Shown here: positions 8,793 to 18,230 of the stretch, one piece after another
How the letters are laid out: the number at the start of each line of letters is the position of its first letter
How positions within the stretch are numbered: the first letter of the stretch is position 1
NCBI RefSeq assembly: GCF_022758295.1
Contig: NZ_JALDWJ010000001.1
Span: 124,001 to 188,000, forward strand
Direction: 5' to 3'
From: Lysobacter sp. CFH 32150
GTDB lineage: Bacteria > Pseudomonadota > Gammaproteobacteria > Xanthomonadales > Xanthomonadaceae
DNA: 64,000 bases
Translations under genes and position numbers: made by a program
Notes under the pieces: generated by a model
Databases searched by the model: none
The model's input: only the letters and a program-made list of their open reading frames with translations
What the model was told of the DNA's origin: nothing

Positions 8793-8882
8793 ACGCCCTG
8801 TTTTGCTGCTGATGCCGGCGAGCGACTATGCTGCGCGACCGTCGCGACAATCCGCGGCGGTCCGCAGACTCAGATCGCCTTG

Positions 8883-10112
8883 ATGACCGCCGAAACCACC
8901 GCGCCTGCTTCGCACACCCCCCTCGCCGACCAGCCGCATGCCATCGTCGAACGCAACGGGGTGCGCTACACGCTGCTCGGCACTGCGCATGTGTCGAAGG
9001 CCAGCGTCGACGCGGTGCACGCTGCGATCGGCAGCGGCGCCTACGACACCATCGCGGTTGAACTCGATGCGCCGCGGCTGGCATCGCTGACCGATCCGGA
9101 CGCGCTGGCCAAACTCGACCTGGTCAAGGTGTTGCGCGAAGGCAAGGTCGCGATGTTCGCCGCCAACCTCGGCCTCGCTGCCTATCAACGCCGTCTCGCC
9201 GAACAGTTCGGAATCGAGCCAGGCGCCGAACTGAAAGCCACCGCGCAGCTGGCGCGCGAACGTGGCCTGCCGCTGCACCTGATCGATCGCGAAGTCGGCC
9301 TCACCTTCAAGCGCGCTTCGTCGCGCCTTGGTTGGTGGGACCGCGCCAAGCTCGGCGGCGGCATCCTCGCCTCGCTGTTTGCCGACGAACAGGTCGAAGA
9401 GCACGAAATCGAGAAACTCAAGCAAGGCGACATGCTGGAAGCGAGCTTCGGCGAATTCGCCGCCGACAGTCCGGCGCTGTACGACACCGTGATCGCCGAA
9501 CGGGACCGCTACATGGCCGCGCGTTTGCGTGAGTCCGCCACCGCCGACAGCGGTGCGCGCGAAGTATTGGCTGTTGTCGGCGCGGGACATCTGCAAGGCA
9601 TGGCCCAGTATCTGCGCGAAGATACTGCCGAGCCTGGTGCGGTCCGCGCCGAACTTGAGTCGGTCAAACCCAAATCCTCGATCCCGTGGTTCACGATCGT
9701 GCTGGCCGCGTTCGTGCTCGGAGGTTTCGCCTGGGGTTTCTGGCGCGGTGGCTTCGAGGTCGGCGCCGACCTGATGCTGTACTGGATCTTGCTGACCGGC
9801 AGCCTCGGTGCGATCGGTTGCGCACTTGCCGGCGGACATCCGCTGAGCATCGTCGTCGCGTTCCTCGCCTCGCCGATCACGCCGCTGCATCCTGCACTCG
9901 CCTCCGGCACGCTCAGCGCGCTAGCCGAAGCTTGGGTACGCAAGCCGACCTACGCCGATTTCATGGCCTTGCGCGACGACGTGCAAAGCCTGCGCGGCTG
10001 GTATCGCAACCGCGTCGCGCGCGTGTTGCTGAACTTCTTCCTCACCAGCATGGGCACCGCCATCGGCGTGTGGATGGGCGGCGCCAAGATGCTGGGCAAG
10101 CTGCTCGGCTAG
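8883..10112 (+). CDS. TraB/PrgY (GumN-related) family membrane protein
   Basis: 409 residues. It opens with RYTLLGTAHVSKASVD and DTIAVELDAPRLASL, the TraB/PrgY pattern GTAHVS..S...V and V.VELD..R. A second motif near VVGAGHLQGM and a hydrophobic C-terminal third (about 260-330) with two to three membrane helices complete the family layout. In enterococci PrgY limits pheromone activity; bacterial chromosomal homologues have a Tiki/EreA-like putative hydrolase fold of unknown role. I prefer the ATG at 8883 over a TTG three bases earlier. Confidence 0.88.
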   Translation: MTAETTAPASHTPLADQPHAIVERNGVRYTLLGTAHVSKASVDAVHAAIGSGAYDTIAVELDAPRLASLTDPDALAKLDLVKVLREGKVAMFAANLGLAAYQRRLAEQFGIEPGAELKATAQLARERGLPLHLIDREVGLTFKRASSRLGWWDRAKLGGGILASLFADEQVEEHEIEKLKQGDMLEASFGEFAADSPALYDTVIAERDRYMAARLRESATADSGAREVLAVVGAGHLQGMAQYLREDTAEPGAVRAELESVKPKSSIPWFTIVLAAFVLGGFAWGFWRGGFEVGADLMLYWILLTGSLGAIGCALAGGHPLSIVVAFLASPITPLHPALASGTLSALAEAWVRKPTYADFMALRDDVQSLRGWYRNRVARVLLNFFLTSMGTAIGVWMGGAKMLGKLLG

Positions 10113-10139
10113 CATTCGTTGCCGCCTCCAGCATCAAGG

Positions 10140-11033
10140 CTAGATGCGAGGCAACCACAGCCCCATGGTGGCTCCAAAAATGCCGACGCCCATCGCGACG
10201 GTCAGCACAAAAAGGCCGGTCGCCATCGCGAACCGGCCTGATGTGCCGGCGCGATCCTGTGTGCGCAGATAGATTTCGAGAGCAGCAAGCGGCACAAGGT
10301 ATTGCGCGAAAGACAAGAAACTCAGGAACGGGCCCTGGAAAGTCTTCGGATCGAATCCAGCGGGGCCTTGATTGACGATCAGCCAGAGAAACAGCCCTAC
10401 CCGGAAGAACCAGACTCCGCTCACCAACAAGAACAAGCGAAGCGCCCAGCGGCGATGAACGGAAAACTGCCGGGCAAGCGCATAGCGCAGCGCCACGACA
10501 CCGCAGAGCACGATCAGGACAGCGTTGAGACTGATACCAAGGTGCTGCACAACGTCGCCGGCAGCTCCGCCGCGAATCCAGATCATGTAAAGGCCAGTCA
10601 TCGCGGCCACGAAAGCGGTGAGCAGGAAGATGCGCCCATTCCAGCGATGAAAGGTCGGCGCGCGGACCCGGATTTGCGGGACAAGCTGAAGCGGTCCGCC
10701 GATGGTGATGATCGCAGCCAATAAGAGATGCATGGCGACAACCGTGTTGCCCACGCCATCGCCGGGAATGTATCCGTGCGGAAGGACCTTATTCCACGCT
10801 GCCAAGTTCCCCTGCGCAGCCGAACCGCCATAAAACGACAAGATGTAGAACCCGAACACCCATTGGCCGATGACCGCCACCAGAAACCAGAACCCGGCCG
10901 CTGATTTCAATGCCGCGTTTGCAACATCCCGCAGTGAGCGTCGCTTATGCGTTATGGCGCTGCTTTGCGGCTGGAGGAAGCCTGGAATGCTTGCCGGATT
11001 AGCTTGTGCCACGTCAGCAGTGCTGGATTCCAT
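10140..11033 (-). CDS. DUF2306-type multipass membrane protein
   Basis: 297 residues with about seven hydrophobic helices, the HRWNGRIFLLTAFVAAMTGLYM-type segment and an HRRWALRLFLL motif after it, both typical of DUF2306. Function is unknown in the family. The first 45 residues are polar and cytoplasmic. By eye the gene is somewhat less GC-rich at third positions than its neighbours, so late acquisition is possible but not shown. It converges with the TraB-like gene 27 bases away. Confidence 0.85.
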   Translation of the reverse strand: MESSTADVAQANPASIPGFLQPQSSAITHKRRSLRDVANAALKSAAGFWFLVAVIGQWVFGFYILSFYGGSAAQGNLAAWNKVLPHGYIPGDGVGNTVVAMHLLLAAIITIGGPLQLVPQIRVRAPTFHRWNGRIFLLTAFVAAMTGLYMIWIRGGAAGDVVQHLGISLNAVLIVLCGVVALRYALARQFSVHRRWALRLFLLVSGVWFFRVGLFLWLIVNQGPAGFDPKTFQGPFLSFLSFAQYLVPLAALEIYLRTQDRAGTSGRFAMATGLFVLTVAMGVGIFGATMGLWLPRI

Positions 11034-11082
11034 CTGAACGTCTCCGTGAAGTACTCGCGCTTATTTGGTTGCCTGATGTTCG

Positions 11083-11613
11083 TTACAACGCCGCATCGCC
11101 GAACACGATCGCTGCGAACAGCAGGCTGCACAGCACGTAGCTCGCCGTATTGGTGGTCCAGCCCAATCGCAGTCGCCGGGCGCCGGACCAGGTGAGCAAC
11201 AACAGCAACAGCACCGTGACGATGGGCAGCAGCCACTGTCCCCAACCCAATTGCAGGCTCATGCGGGCTTCGTCGTTCGGATGGAACAGGCTGACGAAAG
11301 CCGCGGCGAACCGCATGAACCAGGCAGCGAACAAGAACGGATAAGCCAGCAGCGCACCGCGGTTGCGCACCAGCGCGAAGGCCACCAGTGCCTGCAACAC
11401 CGTGACCACCGGACCGGCAGCCGTGACGATGAAGGCATCGCGCGCCGGCAACACCACGCCAGGCGCCCCGGCCACGCCATTGAGTCTGATGACCATGTCG
11501 TGGCCGAGGGCAACGCCGGCGATCCAGTGCGCTACTTCATGCACCGCGAAAGTGACCACGGCTGCGATCACCAACATGAAGTAGAAGCGAGCATCCACCC
11601 GATTGCGTTGCAT
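11083..11613 (-). CDS. Small M50-like membrane metalloprotease homologue
   Basis: 176 residues with four to five membrane helices. HEVAHW near residue 25 is an HExxH zinc motif at the start of a helix, and a later HPNDEAR segment could supply the third ligand, as in M50 and DUF-type site-2-protease relatives. It starts 33 bases after the RND permease stop on the same strand, so it may be co-transcribed with the efflux operon. No PDZ domain is present. Proteolytic activity is inferred from the motif only. Confidence 0.75.
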   Translation of the reverse strand: MQRNRVDARFYFMLVIAAVVTFAVHEVAHWIAGVALGHDMVIRLNGVAGAPGVVLPARDAFIVTAAGPVVTVLQALVAFALVRNRGALLAYPFLFAAWFMRFAAAFVSLFHPNDEARMSLQLGWGQWLLPIVTVLLLLLLTWSGARRLRLGWTTNTASYVLCSLLFAAIVFGDAAL

Positions 11614-11646
11614 GCGTCCCTGCCGTCGATCAACGATTCGTGGTGG

Positions 11647-14600
11647 TTATTCCGCCTGGATCGCCGTCACCGTGGCCGTCGCCACGCCGCGATCTCCACG
11701 CGCCCGCTTCAGCAGGCGCGTGGTGCCGTGGCGCAGATCGTCGAGCATCGCGTAGATCGTCGGCAGGAACAGCAGGCTGACGATGGTCGAGAACGCGAGG
11801 CCGCCGGCGATGGCGCGCGCCATCGGGAAGTACGGCGGGCCGTCGCCGGCCATCTGGGTGCTGCCGATCGCGATCGGCACCATCGCCAGGATCGCGGTGC
11901 CCATCGTCATCAGGATTGGACGCAGGCGTTCGCGACTGCCTTCGACCAGCGCGTCGGTACGCGACATCCCGCGGCGACGCAGGTTGTTGATGTGCTCGAT
12001 CATGACGATGCCGTTGTTCACCACCACGCCCATCAGCACCAGGATGCCGATGAAGGCCATGATGTTGAACTCGGTACCAGTGAGCCAGAACAGCCAGAAC
12101 ACGCCGAACACCGAGAACAGCACGCCGCTCATGATCGCCGCCGGGAACAACAGCGACTCGAACACCGCCGCCATCACGATGTAGATCATCACCAGCGCGA
12201 TCACCAGGTTGAACAACATCTGGCTCATTGCCTCGGCATCTTCCTCGAAGCCGCTGCCCTCGAACGTGTAGCTGTAGCCTGGCGGGAACGAGACGGCCCT
12301 GAGCGTTTCCTCCATCGCCTTGCGCGCGTCCGGCATTACGGTCTTGTCGGCGAGATCGGCCTTGATGGTCAGTGCGGTCTGGCGATTGATGCGCTGGATT
12401 TCGGTCGCCGCCGGACGCACATCCACGTTGATCATGCTCAGTAGCGGCACGCTGCGACCATCCGGTGCGCGGACAGTGAAGCTGGCAAGATCCTTGATGC
12501 CGTAATCCTCGGCGCCGGCAAAACGGACCCAGACCGGCACTTCGTTCTCGCCGCGACGGAATTCGCGCAGCGGCGCCCCTCGCAACGCCAGGCCGACGAA
12601 GCTCGATACCTGCTGCGCGCTGAAACCGAACGATGCCGCCCGCTCGCGATCCACGCTGACGCGCAGTTCGCTGTTCTGGTCGCCGGCGTCGATGCGCACG
12701 TCGCGCAATTCCTTTCGGCGCGCCAGGATCGGGACGATGTCCTTGCCCAACGCGTTCAAGGTCTCGCTGGAATCGCCGACCAGCATCACCTGCACCGCTT
12801 GGCCCGGGCCACCACCGCCAGGGCCGCCGTCGTCGCCGATGGTCAGTGACGCGCGTGCGGACTTCGGCAGTTCCTTGCGGATCTGCTCGATCAATGGCCG
12901 CGTGTCCTTGGCCTTGTTCTCGTCGAAGGTGATCTTGGTGGCACCCCAACCCTGCTCGCTGAAGCGGGAGAAGACCTGGACGATGTGGAAACGTTCGCGG
13001 TTGGCGTCGAGGTAGTCCTCGACGCGCAGCACTTCATCCGACATCTGCTCCTTGGTGTAACTGCCGTTCCACTGGAAGCGGACGTCGACCTCGTTGCCGC
13101 CGTCGTCGCCGAACATGTTGGTCTTGGTGTTCATCACCGGATAGAAGCTGGCGACGATGATCAGCAAGATGCCGAGGACCGCCTTGCCGCGATGTTCCAG
13201 CGTCCAGCGCAGGAACTTGCCGTAATTACGCTGCAGTCGCGGAATCAGCCCTTTGTCGCTGCGCACGGCGGGCGGCGTCTTCAAACGCGCCGAGATCATC
13301 GGGATCAAACTCACCGCCACCAACCACGACGCCAGCAGCGACACCGAGATGGTGATCGCGATCTGCGAGAGGTAGATAGCGAGGAAGTTGCGCTCGCCGA
13401 ACAGGTTTGGCACGAACACGATGCAGTGGCACAGCGTGCCAGCCGACAGGGCGATCGCGACGTGGCGGGTGCCGATGATCGACGCCAGCCGTGGGTTGCC
13501 GGGATTCTTCTCGCGCTCCTGGTAGATGCTCTCGACCACGACGACCGCGTTGTCGACCAGCATGCCGACCGCGAGCAGCAGTCCCATCATCGACAGGATG
13601 TTGAGCGTCACGCCGGCGAAGTACATGAAGCCGAGCGTCATCACGAAACAGATCGGGATCGCCAGCGTCACCATCAACGTCGATGGCCAATGGCGCAGGA
13701 AGAAGAACAGGACCGCGATCGACAGCAATAGACCGACACCCCCGGCCTCGGCCAGGTCGATCAGTGAGGACGTGACGTTTTCGCCCTGGTTGTCGATGAC
13801 CTTGACCTGGACGTCGCGCAGGGCGGGTTCCTGGCGGATCGCTTCGACTTCCTTCAATGCATTGCTCGACACCTCGACCAGATTCGCGTTGCGTTCCTTG
13901 AAGATGTCCAGGCCGACGGCGGGATGTCCGTCGAGGCGGCGCGCATACGGCATGCGCTCCGGCTTGAGTCGCACTTCGGCGATGTCGCCCAGGCGCAAGC
14001 CGTTGGCGCCGATCACCAGGTCGCGCAGCTGTTGAAGGTCGGTCATCTCGCCCACTGGCTGCACGCGCAGGCGGCGACCGTTGTCGTCGATCTGCCCCGC
14101 CGATACCGAGAAGTTGACGGCCTGCAGGCGCTGGGTCAGGTCGTTGAGGCTGAGATCGTGCGCGGTCAGTCGGTCGGCACTGATCGCGATTTCCACCTCG
14201 TTGCGCGGTGCACCCGACACGTCCACGCGTGCGACGCCCGGGATGCGTTCGAGCCGGCGCTTGAACTGGCGGTCGATGAGATCGTAGGCGTTGGTCAGAT
14301 TCTGGGTCTGGCTGGCCAGGCGCACGGCGAGCACCGGCTGGTCGCTGGTGTCGAATTTGTACACGCCGTAACGCTGCAACTCGTCAGGCAACTCCTTGCG
14401 GATTGCGTCGATGCGCTCCCGCGCCTCCGATGCTGCGATGGCGACATTGCGTTCCCAGTCCGTGAACATGATGAACGCCTGCGCGCCGTCGGCGCGCGCG
14501 CTCGCATCCATGCGCTTGATGCCGCTCATCGTCGACAGCGCTTCTTCCACCGGGCGCAGCAAGGTGCGCTCGACTTCTTCTGGCGTGGAGCCGTTGAACG

Positions 14601-14748
14601 GGATCTGGATGAAGATGCCCGGGAAGGTCACCGAAGGAAATGCTTCCAACGGCAACCGCACCGCGGCGATCAGGCCGATCACGAACAGCGAGACGAAGAA
14701 CATCACCGCCGTGACCGGCCGTTTGATGCTGAGTTCGGCGACGCTCAT
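11647..14748 (-). CDS. RND-type efflux permease (second permease of the operon)
   Basis: 1033 residues: one N-terminal transmembrane helix, a large periplasmic porter loop, then the second half with the same plan, as in AcrB-like pumps. The TM4 motif reads GMLVDNAVVVVES, so the second of the two usual aspartates (AcrB D407/D408) is asparagine, a variant seen in part of the AcrB-annotated family. It overlaps the upstream permease by the four bases ATGA and is translationally coupled. Substrate unknown; no outer-membrane channel gene is present here. Confidence 0.95.
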   Translation of the reverse strand: MSVAELSIKRPVTAVMFFVSLFVIGLIAAVRLPLEAFPSVTFPGIFIQIPFNGSTPEEVERTLLRPVEEALSTMSGIKRMDASARADGAQAFIMFTDWERNVAIAASEARERIDAIRKELPDELQRYGVYKFDTSDQPVLAVRLASQTQNLTNAYDLIDRQFKRRLERIPGVARVDVSGAPRNEVEIAISADRLTAHDLSLNDLTQRLQAVNFSVSAGQIDDNGRRLRVQPVGEMTDLQQLRDLVIGANGLRLGDIAEVRLKPERMPYARRLDGHPAVGLDIFKERNANLVEVSSNALKEVEAIRQEPALRDVQVKVIDNQGENVTSSLIDLAEAGGVGLLLSIAVLFFFLRHWPSTLMVTLAIPICFVMTLGFMYFAGVTLNILSMMGLLLAVGMLVDNAVVVVESIYQEREKNPGNPRLASIIGTRHVAIALSAGTLCHCIVFVPNLFGERNFLAIYLSQIAITISVSLLASWLVAVSLIPMISARLKTPPAVRSDKGLIPRLQRNYGKFLRWTLEHRGKAVLGILLIIVASFYPVMNTKTNMFGDDGGNEVDVRFQWNGSYTKEQMSDEVLRVEDYLDANRERFHIVQVFSRFSEQGWGATKITFDENKAKDTRPLIEQIRKELPKSARASLTIGDDGGPGGGGPGQAVQVMLVGDSSETLNALGKDIVPILARRKELRDVRIDAGDQNSELRVSVDRERAASFGFSAQQVSSFVGLALRGAPLREFRRGENEVPVWVRFAGAEDYGIKDLASFTVRAPDGRSVPLLSMINVDVRPAATEIQRINRQTALTIKADLADKTVMPDARKAMEETLRAVSFPPGYSYTFEGSGFEEDAEAMSQMLFNLVIALVMIYIVMAAVFESLLFPAAIMSGVLFSVFGVFWLFWLTGTEFNIMAFIGILVLMGVVVNNGIVMIEHINNLRRRGMSRTDALVEGSRERLRPILMTMGTAILAMVPIAIGSTQMAGDGPPYFPMARAIAGGLAFSTIVSLLFLPTIYAMLDDLRHGTTRLLKRARGDRGVATATVTAIQAE

Positions 14749-17700
14749 CCGGCAGCTCCGACGTCGCCTTCGATGGCCGCAGCGGTTTCGGCCCGCTCAC
14801 GGCGCGTGCGCAGGCCGCGCTCGCGGTAGTACTCGTCCGCGCGCCGGTCGAGCAGGTCGTACACCACCGGGATCACGACCAGCGTCAGCAGCGTCGACAC
14901 CAGCAGGCCGCCGATCACGGTGATCGCCATCGGCGAGCGCACCTCAGCGCCTTCGCCGAAGGCCAACGCCAACGGCAGGAAGCCGAACAGCGTGCACATC
15001 GTGGTCATGATGATCGGACGCAGGCGCGAACGCGCGCCTTCGACCAGCGCTTCGCGCTTGGGTACACCGTCCTCGCGCAACTGGTTGACCTTGTCGATCA
15101 GGATGATCGCGTTCTTCACCACCAGCCCGACCAGCAGGATCAAGCCGATGAACACCACCACCGACACCGGCGATCGCGTCAGCAGCAGCGCCAGCACGGC
15201 GCCCACGAGCGCGAGCGGGATAGTGAACAGGATGACGAACGGATGCAGCAGCGATTCGAACTGCGAGGCCATCACCAGGTACACCAGGAAGATCGCAAGT
15301 CCGAACGCGAACAGCAACGACTTCACGGACTCGTCGAGTTCCGCGCCCTGCCCGCCGATCTGCATGCCGATGTCGGCACCGAGCGGCTGCTCGGTCACCA
15401 TGTCGCGTACTTCCTGCACCGCGGTGCCGAGATCGATGTCGCGCAGGTTGGCCGAGACGATGGCGACGCGCACTTGGTCGGCGCGATGGATCTCGCTGGG
15501 TCCGGTCGTGGACACGACGTCGGCGACGGATTCCAGCGTCACCGGACGCGAACTGCCCGGGTTGACGATCAGGCTTCGGATGCTTTCGAGCGAGGCGCGA
15601 TCGGATTCCTGCGCGCGCACCAGCACGTCGATCTTGCGATCGCGGAAGCTGTAACGCGTGGCCACTTCACCGCGCACTTTCTTCACCACCACATCCGCGA
15701 TCTGGCGCGTGGTCAGGCCGAGCGCACCGGCGCGTTCCTGGTCGAAACGGATCTGAATCTCCGGGAAGCCCTGCTCCACCGTCGACTTCACGTCGGCGTA
15801 GTGCTCGTTCTTGCGCAGCATCGCCGCCAGTTGCTGGCCAGCGCGCTCGATGGTCTCCAGGTCCGTGCCGCTGAGTTCGATTTCCAGCGGCGTGGAGAAG
15901 CTGAAGAGCTCCGGTCGGCTGAAGTCCACCTGGACGCCCGGATGGGCGGCCATGGTTGCGCGCAGACGCTCGGTTTCTTCCGCTTCGATGCGCTTGCTGC
16001 CGCCATCGGCCATCACAATCGACAACTTGCCGATGTTCTCGCCGCTTTCGGTCGGGTTCGCATCCAGTCGGGTACCGGTGCCACTGACGCCGAAGATCGT
16101 GGCGATGTCCGGGTCCTTGGCATGCTTCTGCTGCAGTTCGCGCACCAGCGCATCGGTATCGCGCAGCGGCGTACCGGGCGGCAGCTTCACCGTCATCTCG
16201 AAGCGGTCCTGCGCCAGTTGCGGAATCAGGTCGGCACCGAGCAACGGCACGATGGCCAGCGTCGCCGCGAATGCGATCGCGGCGGAACCGAGCACCAGCC
16301 ATGGCTTGCCCATCGCCGCCGGCAGCAACTTCATGTAAGCGCGTTCGGCACGGTGATATGGCGCCATCGCGATGTCGCTGAACTTGCGCATCACCGGGCC
16401 GACCACCGCGGCGATGCCGCGCCAGATGCGGACGATGACCCAGGCGATCCCGAAGAAGCCGCCGCGCGCGCCTGCACCGATACCGTGTTCGACGGCGGCA
16501 ACCGGCTTCAGCACGCGCGATGCCGGCTGCCACTTCGGATGTGGCGCTTCCTCCGGGAACGCCATCGGCGGCCGCCCCTTGAGCGCGCTCAACATCGGGA
16601 TCAGCGTCATGGCGACCACCAGCGAGATCGCGATCGCGATCGCCACGGTCAACGCCTGGTCGCGGAACAATTGGCCGGCGATGCCCTGCACGAACACCAG
16701 TGGCAGGAATACCGCGATTGTGGTCAGCGTCGAAGCCATCACCGCCATGCTGACTTCGCGCGTGCCGGTAATAGCCGCGTCGAGGATGCCGAGCCCGCGT
16801 TCGCGAGCCTTGGCGATCGATTCCAGCACGACGATCGAGTCGTCGACGACCAGGCCCGTTGCCAATGCGAGGCCGCCGAGCGACATCACATTGAGGCTGA
16901 GCCCGAACTGGCCCATGAAGAAGAACGTCGCGATGATCGACACTGGCAGGGACAGGCCGATGACGAACGTGCTCCAGCCGTCGCGCAGGAACAGGAAGAT
17001 GATGAGGATCGCCAGCAGGCCGCCGATCACGGCATCCAGCTTCACGTCGCTGATCGCATGGCGGATGAACTGCGACTGGTCATCGGTGACCGTGAGTTCG
17101 AAGTCGGCCGGAATCTGGTCCTTGATCTCCTTCAGCCGTGCGGCGATCGCATCGGCCGTGGCGACGGTATTGGCGTCGCCTTCCTTGTAGACCGCCAGTT
17201 CGACCGCTTCCTTGCCGGCCAGGCGGATGATCGCCTCGCGTTCCTTATAGCCCTGTCTGACTTCGGCGATGTCCTTCAGCCGGATCGGCATGCCGCCACC
17301 CGGGGAGGATTGCGATGAAGATTGCGCGTTCTGCACAGACGCGGCTGCGGACATCGCGCTTGCGTCACCGCTGGCTGCGGCCACGCGCGCCATCTCCTCG
17401 GCCGCGCTCGCCGCCGCGCCACCGCCGCCGCTTTGCGTGGTGACCAGCATTTCGCGGATTTCATCGACAGTCGCGAACTGGTTGACGGTGCGCACGAGAT
17501 AGCGTTGCGAACCTTCCTCGAGGCGTCCACCGGAAACGTTGACGTTCTCCTGCTGCAACCGCGAGATCACGGTGTCGATCGGTAGGTTCAACTGCGCGAG
17601 TTTCTGTTGGTCGATATCGACCTGGACTTCGTCCTCCAAACCGCCGCCGACCTTCACCGCGGCGACGCCGTCGATCGGCTCGAGTTTCTTCTTCAGGTCA

Positions 17701-18212
17701 TCGTTGGCGTAACGACGCAACGCCGTGAGTTGGCGTACAGAGTCGACGTCGCTCTTCGCCGACAGCGAAAGACGCAGGATCGGCTCGGTTGATGGATTAA
17801 AGCGCAGCAGCACCGGCTTCTTCGCCTCAAGCGGCAGCTCCACGATTTCCATCTTGTCGCGCACTTCGAGGCCGGCCTGATCCATGTCGGTGCCCCAGGC
17901 GAACTCCAGCACCACGTCGCTTTGCCCGGTGCGCGACACCGACTTCAGCTTGCGCAGGCCCTTCACCACACCGACGGCTTCTTCGACGGGTTCGCTGATC
18001 AGCGTTTCGATTTCCGCGGGCGCGGCACCGGTATATTCGGTGCGCACGGTGAGCGTCGGATAGCTCAGGTCGGGCAGCAGGTTGACCTTCAGGCTGTTCA
18101 GCGCGATCAGGCCGAACAGGACGAAGGTGATCGTCACCATCGCCACCGTCACGCGGCGGCGGGTGGCGAACTCGACGACGCCGGAAGCGGCGTGTTCCGT
18201 GGAATGGGTCAC
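14745..18212 (-). CDS. RND-type efflux permease (first permease, with insertions)
   Basis: 1155 residues, about 100 longer than usual. TM4 keeps both aspartates (GLVVDDSIVVLES, about 451-463). Two insertions explain the length: a Gly/Ala/Ser-rich stretch at 261-308 in the first periplasmic loop, and about 75 residues at 550-625 between TM6 and TM7. It lies 18 bases after the adaptor gene and overlaps the next permease gene. Two unlike permeases with one adaptor recall MdtABC-type heteromeric pumps. The substrate cannot be told from sequence. Confidence 0.95.
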   Translation of the reverse strand: MTHSTEHAASGVVEFATRRRVTVAMVTITFVLFGLIALNSLKVNLLPDLSYPTLTVRTEYTGAAPAEIETLISEPVEEAVGVVKGLRKLKSVSRTGQSDVVLEFAWGTDMDQAGLEVRDKMEIVELPLEAKKPVLLRFNPSTEPILRLSLSAKSDVDSVRQLTALRRYANDDLKKKLEPIDGVAAVKVGGGLEDEVQVDIDQQKLAQLNLPIDTVISRLQQENVNVSGGRLEEGSQRYLVRTVNQFATVDEIREMLVTTQSGGGGAAASAAEEMARVAAASGDASAMSAAASVQNAQSSSQSSPGGGMPIRLKDIAEVRQGYKEREAIIRLAGKEAVELAVYKEGDANTVATADAIAARLKEIKDQIPADFELTVTDDQSQFIRHAISDVKLDAVIGGLLAILIIFLFLRDGWSTFVIGLSLPVSIIATFFFMGQFGLSLNVMSLGGLALATGLVVDDSIVVLESIAKARERGLGILDAAITGTREVSMAVMASTLTTIAVFLPLVFVQGIAGQLFRDQALTVAIAIAISLVVAMTLIPMLSALKGRPPMAFPEEAPHPKWQPASRVLKPVAAVEHGIGAGARGGFFGIAWVIVRIWRGIAAVVGPVMRKFSDIAMAPYHRAERAYMKLLPAAMGKPWLVLGSAAIAFAATLAIVPLLGADLIPQLAQDRFEMTVKLPPGTPLRDTDALVRELQQKHAKDPDIATIFGVSGTGTRLDANPTESGENIGKLSIVMADGGSKRIEAEETERLRATMAAHPGVQVDFSRPELFSFSTPLEIELSGTDLETIERAGQQLAAMLRKNEHYADVKSTVEQGFPEIQIRFDQERAGALGLTTRQIADVVVKKVRGEVATRYSFRDRKIDVLVRAQESDRASLESIRSLIVNPGSSRPVTLESVADVVSTTGPSEIHRADQVRVAIVSANLRDIDLGTAVQEVRDMVTEQPLGADIGMQIGGQGAELDESVKSLLFAFGLAIFLVYLVMASQFESLLHPFVILFTIPLALVGAVLALLLTRSPVSVVVFIGLILLVGLVVKNAIILIDKVNQLREDGVPKREALVEGARSRLRPIIMTTMCTLFGFLPLALAFGEGAEVRSPMAITVIGGLLVSTLLTLVVIPVVYDLLDRRADEYYRERGLRTRRERAETAAAIEGDVGAAG

Positions 18213-18230
18213 TTGGCGACTCTCCGCGCG

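Noticed and set aside
13924-14829. 301-codon and similar open frames opposite the second RND permease
   Set aside because: Shadows of a certain gene; no ribosome-binding site or homology.
15243-17318. 691-codon open frame opposite the first RND permease
   Set aside because: Antisense to a well-supported permease gene; Arg/His/Gln-rich composition with no domain.
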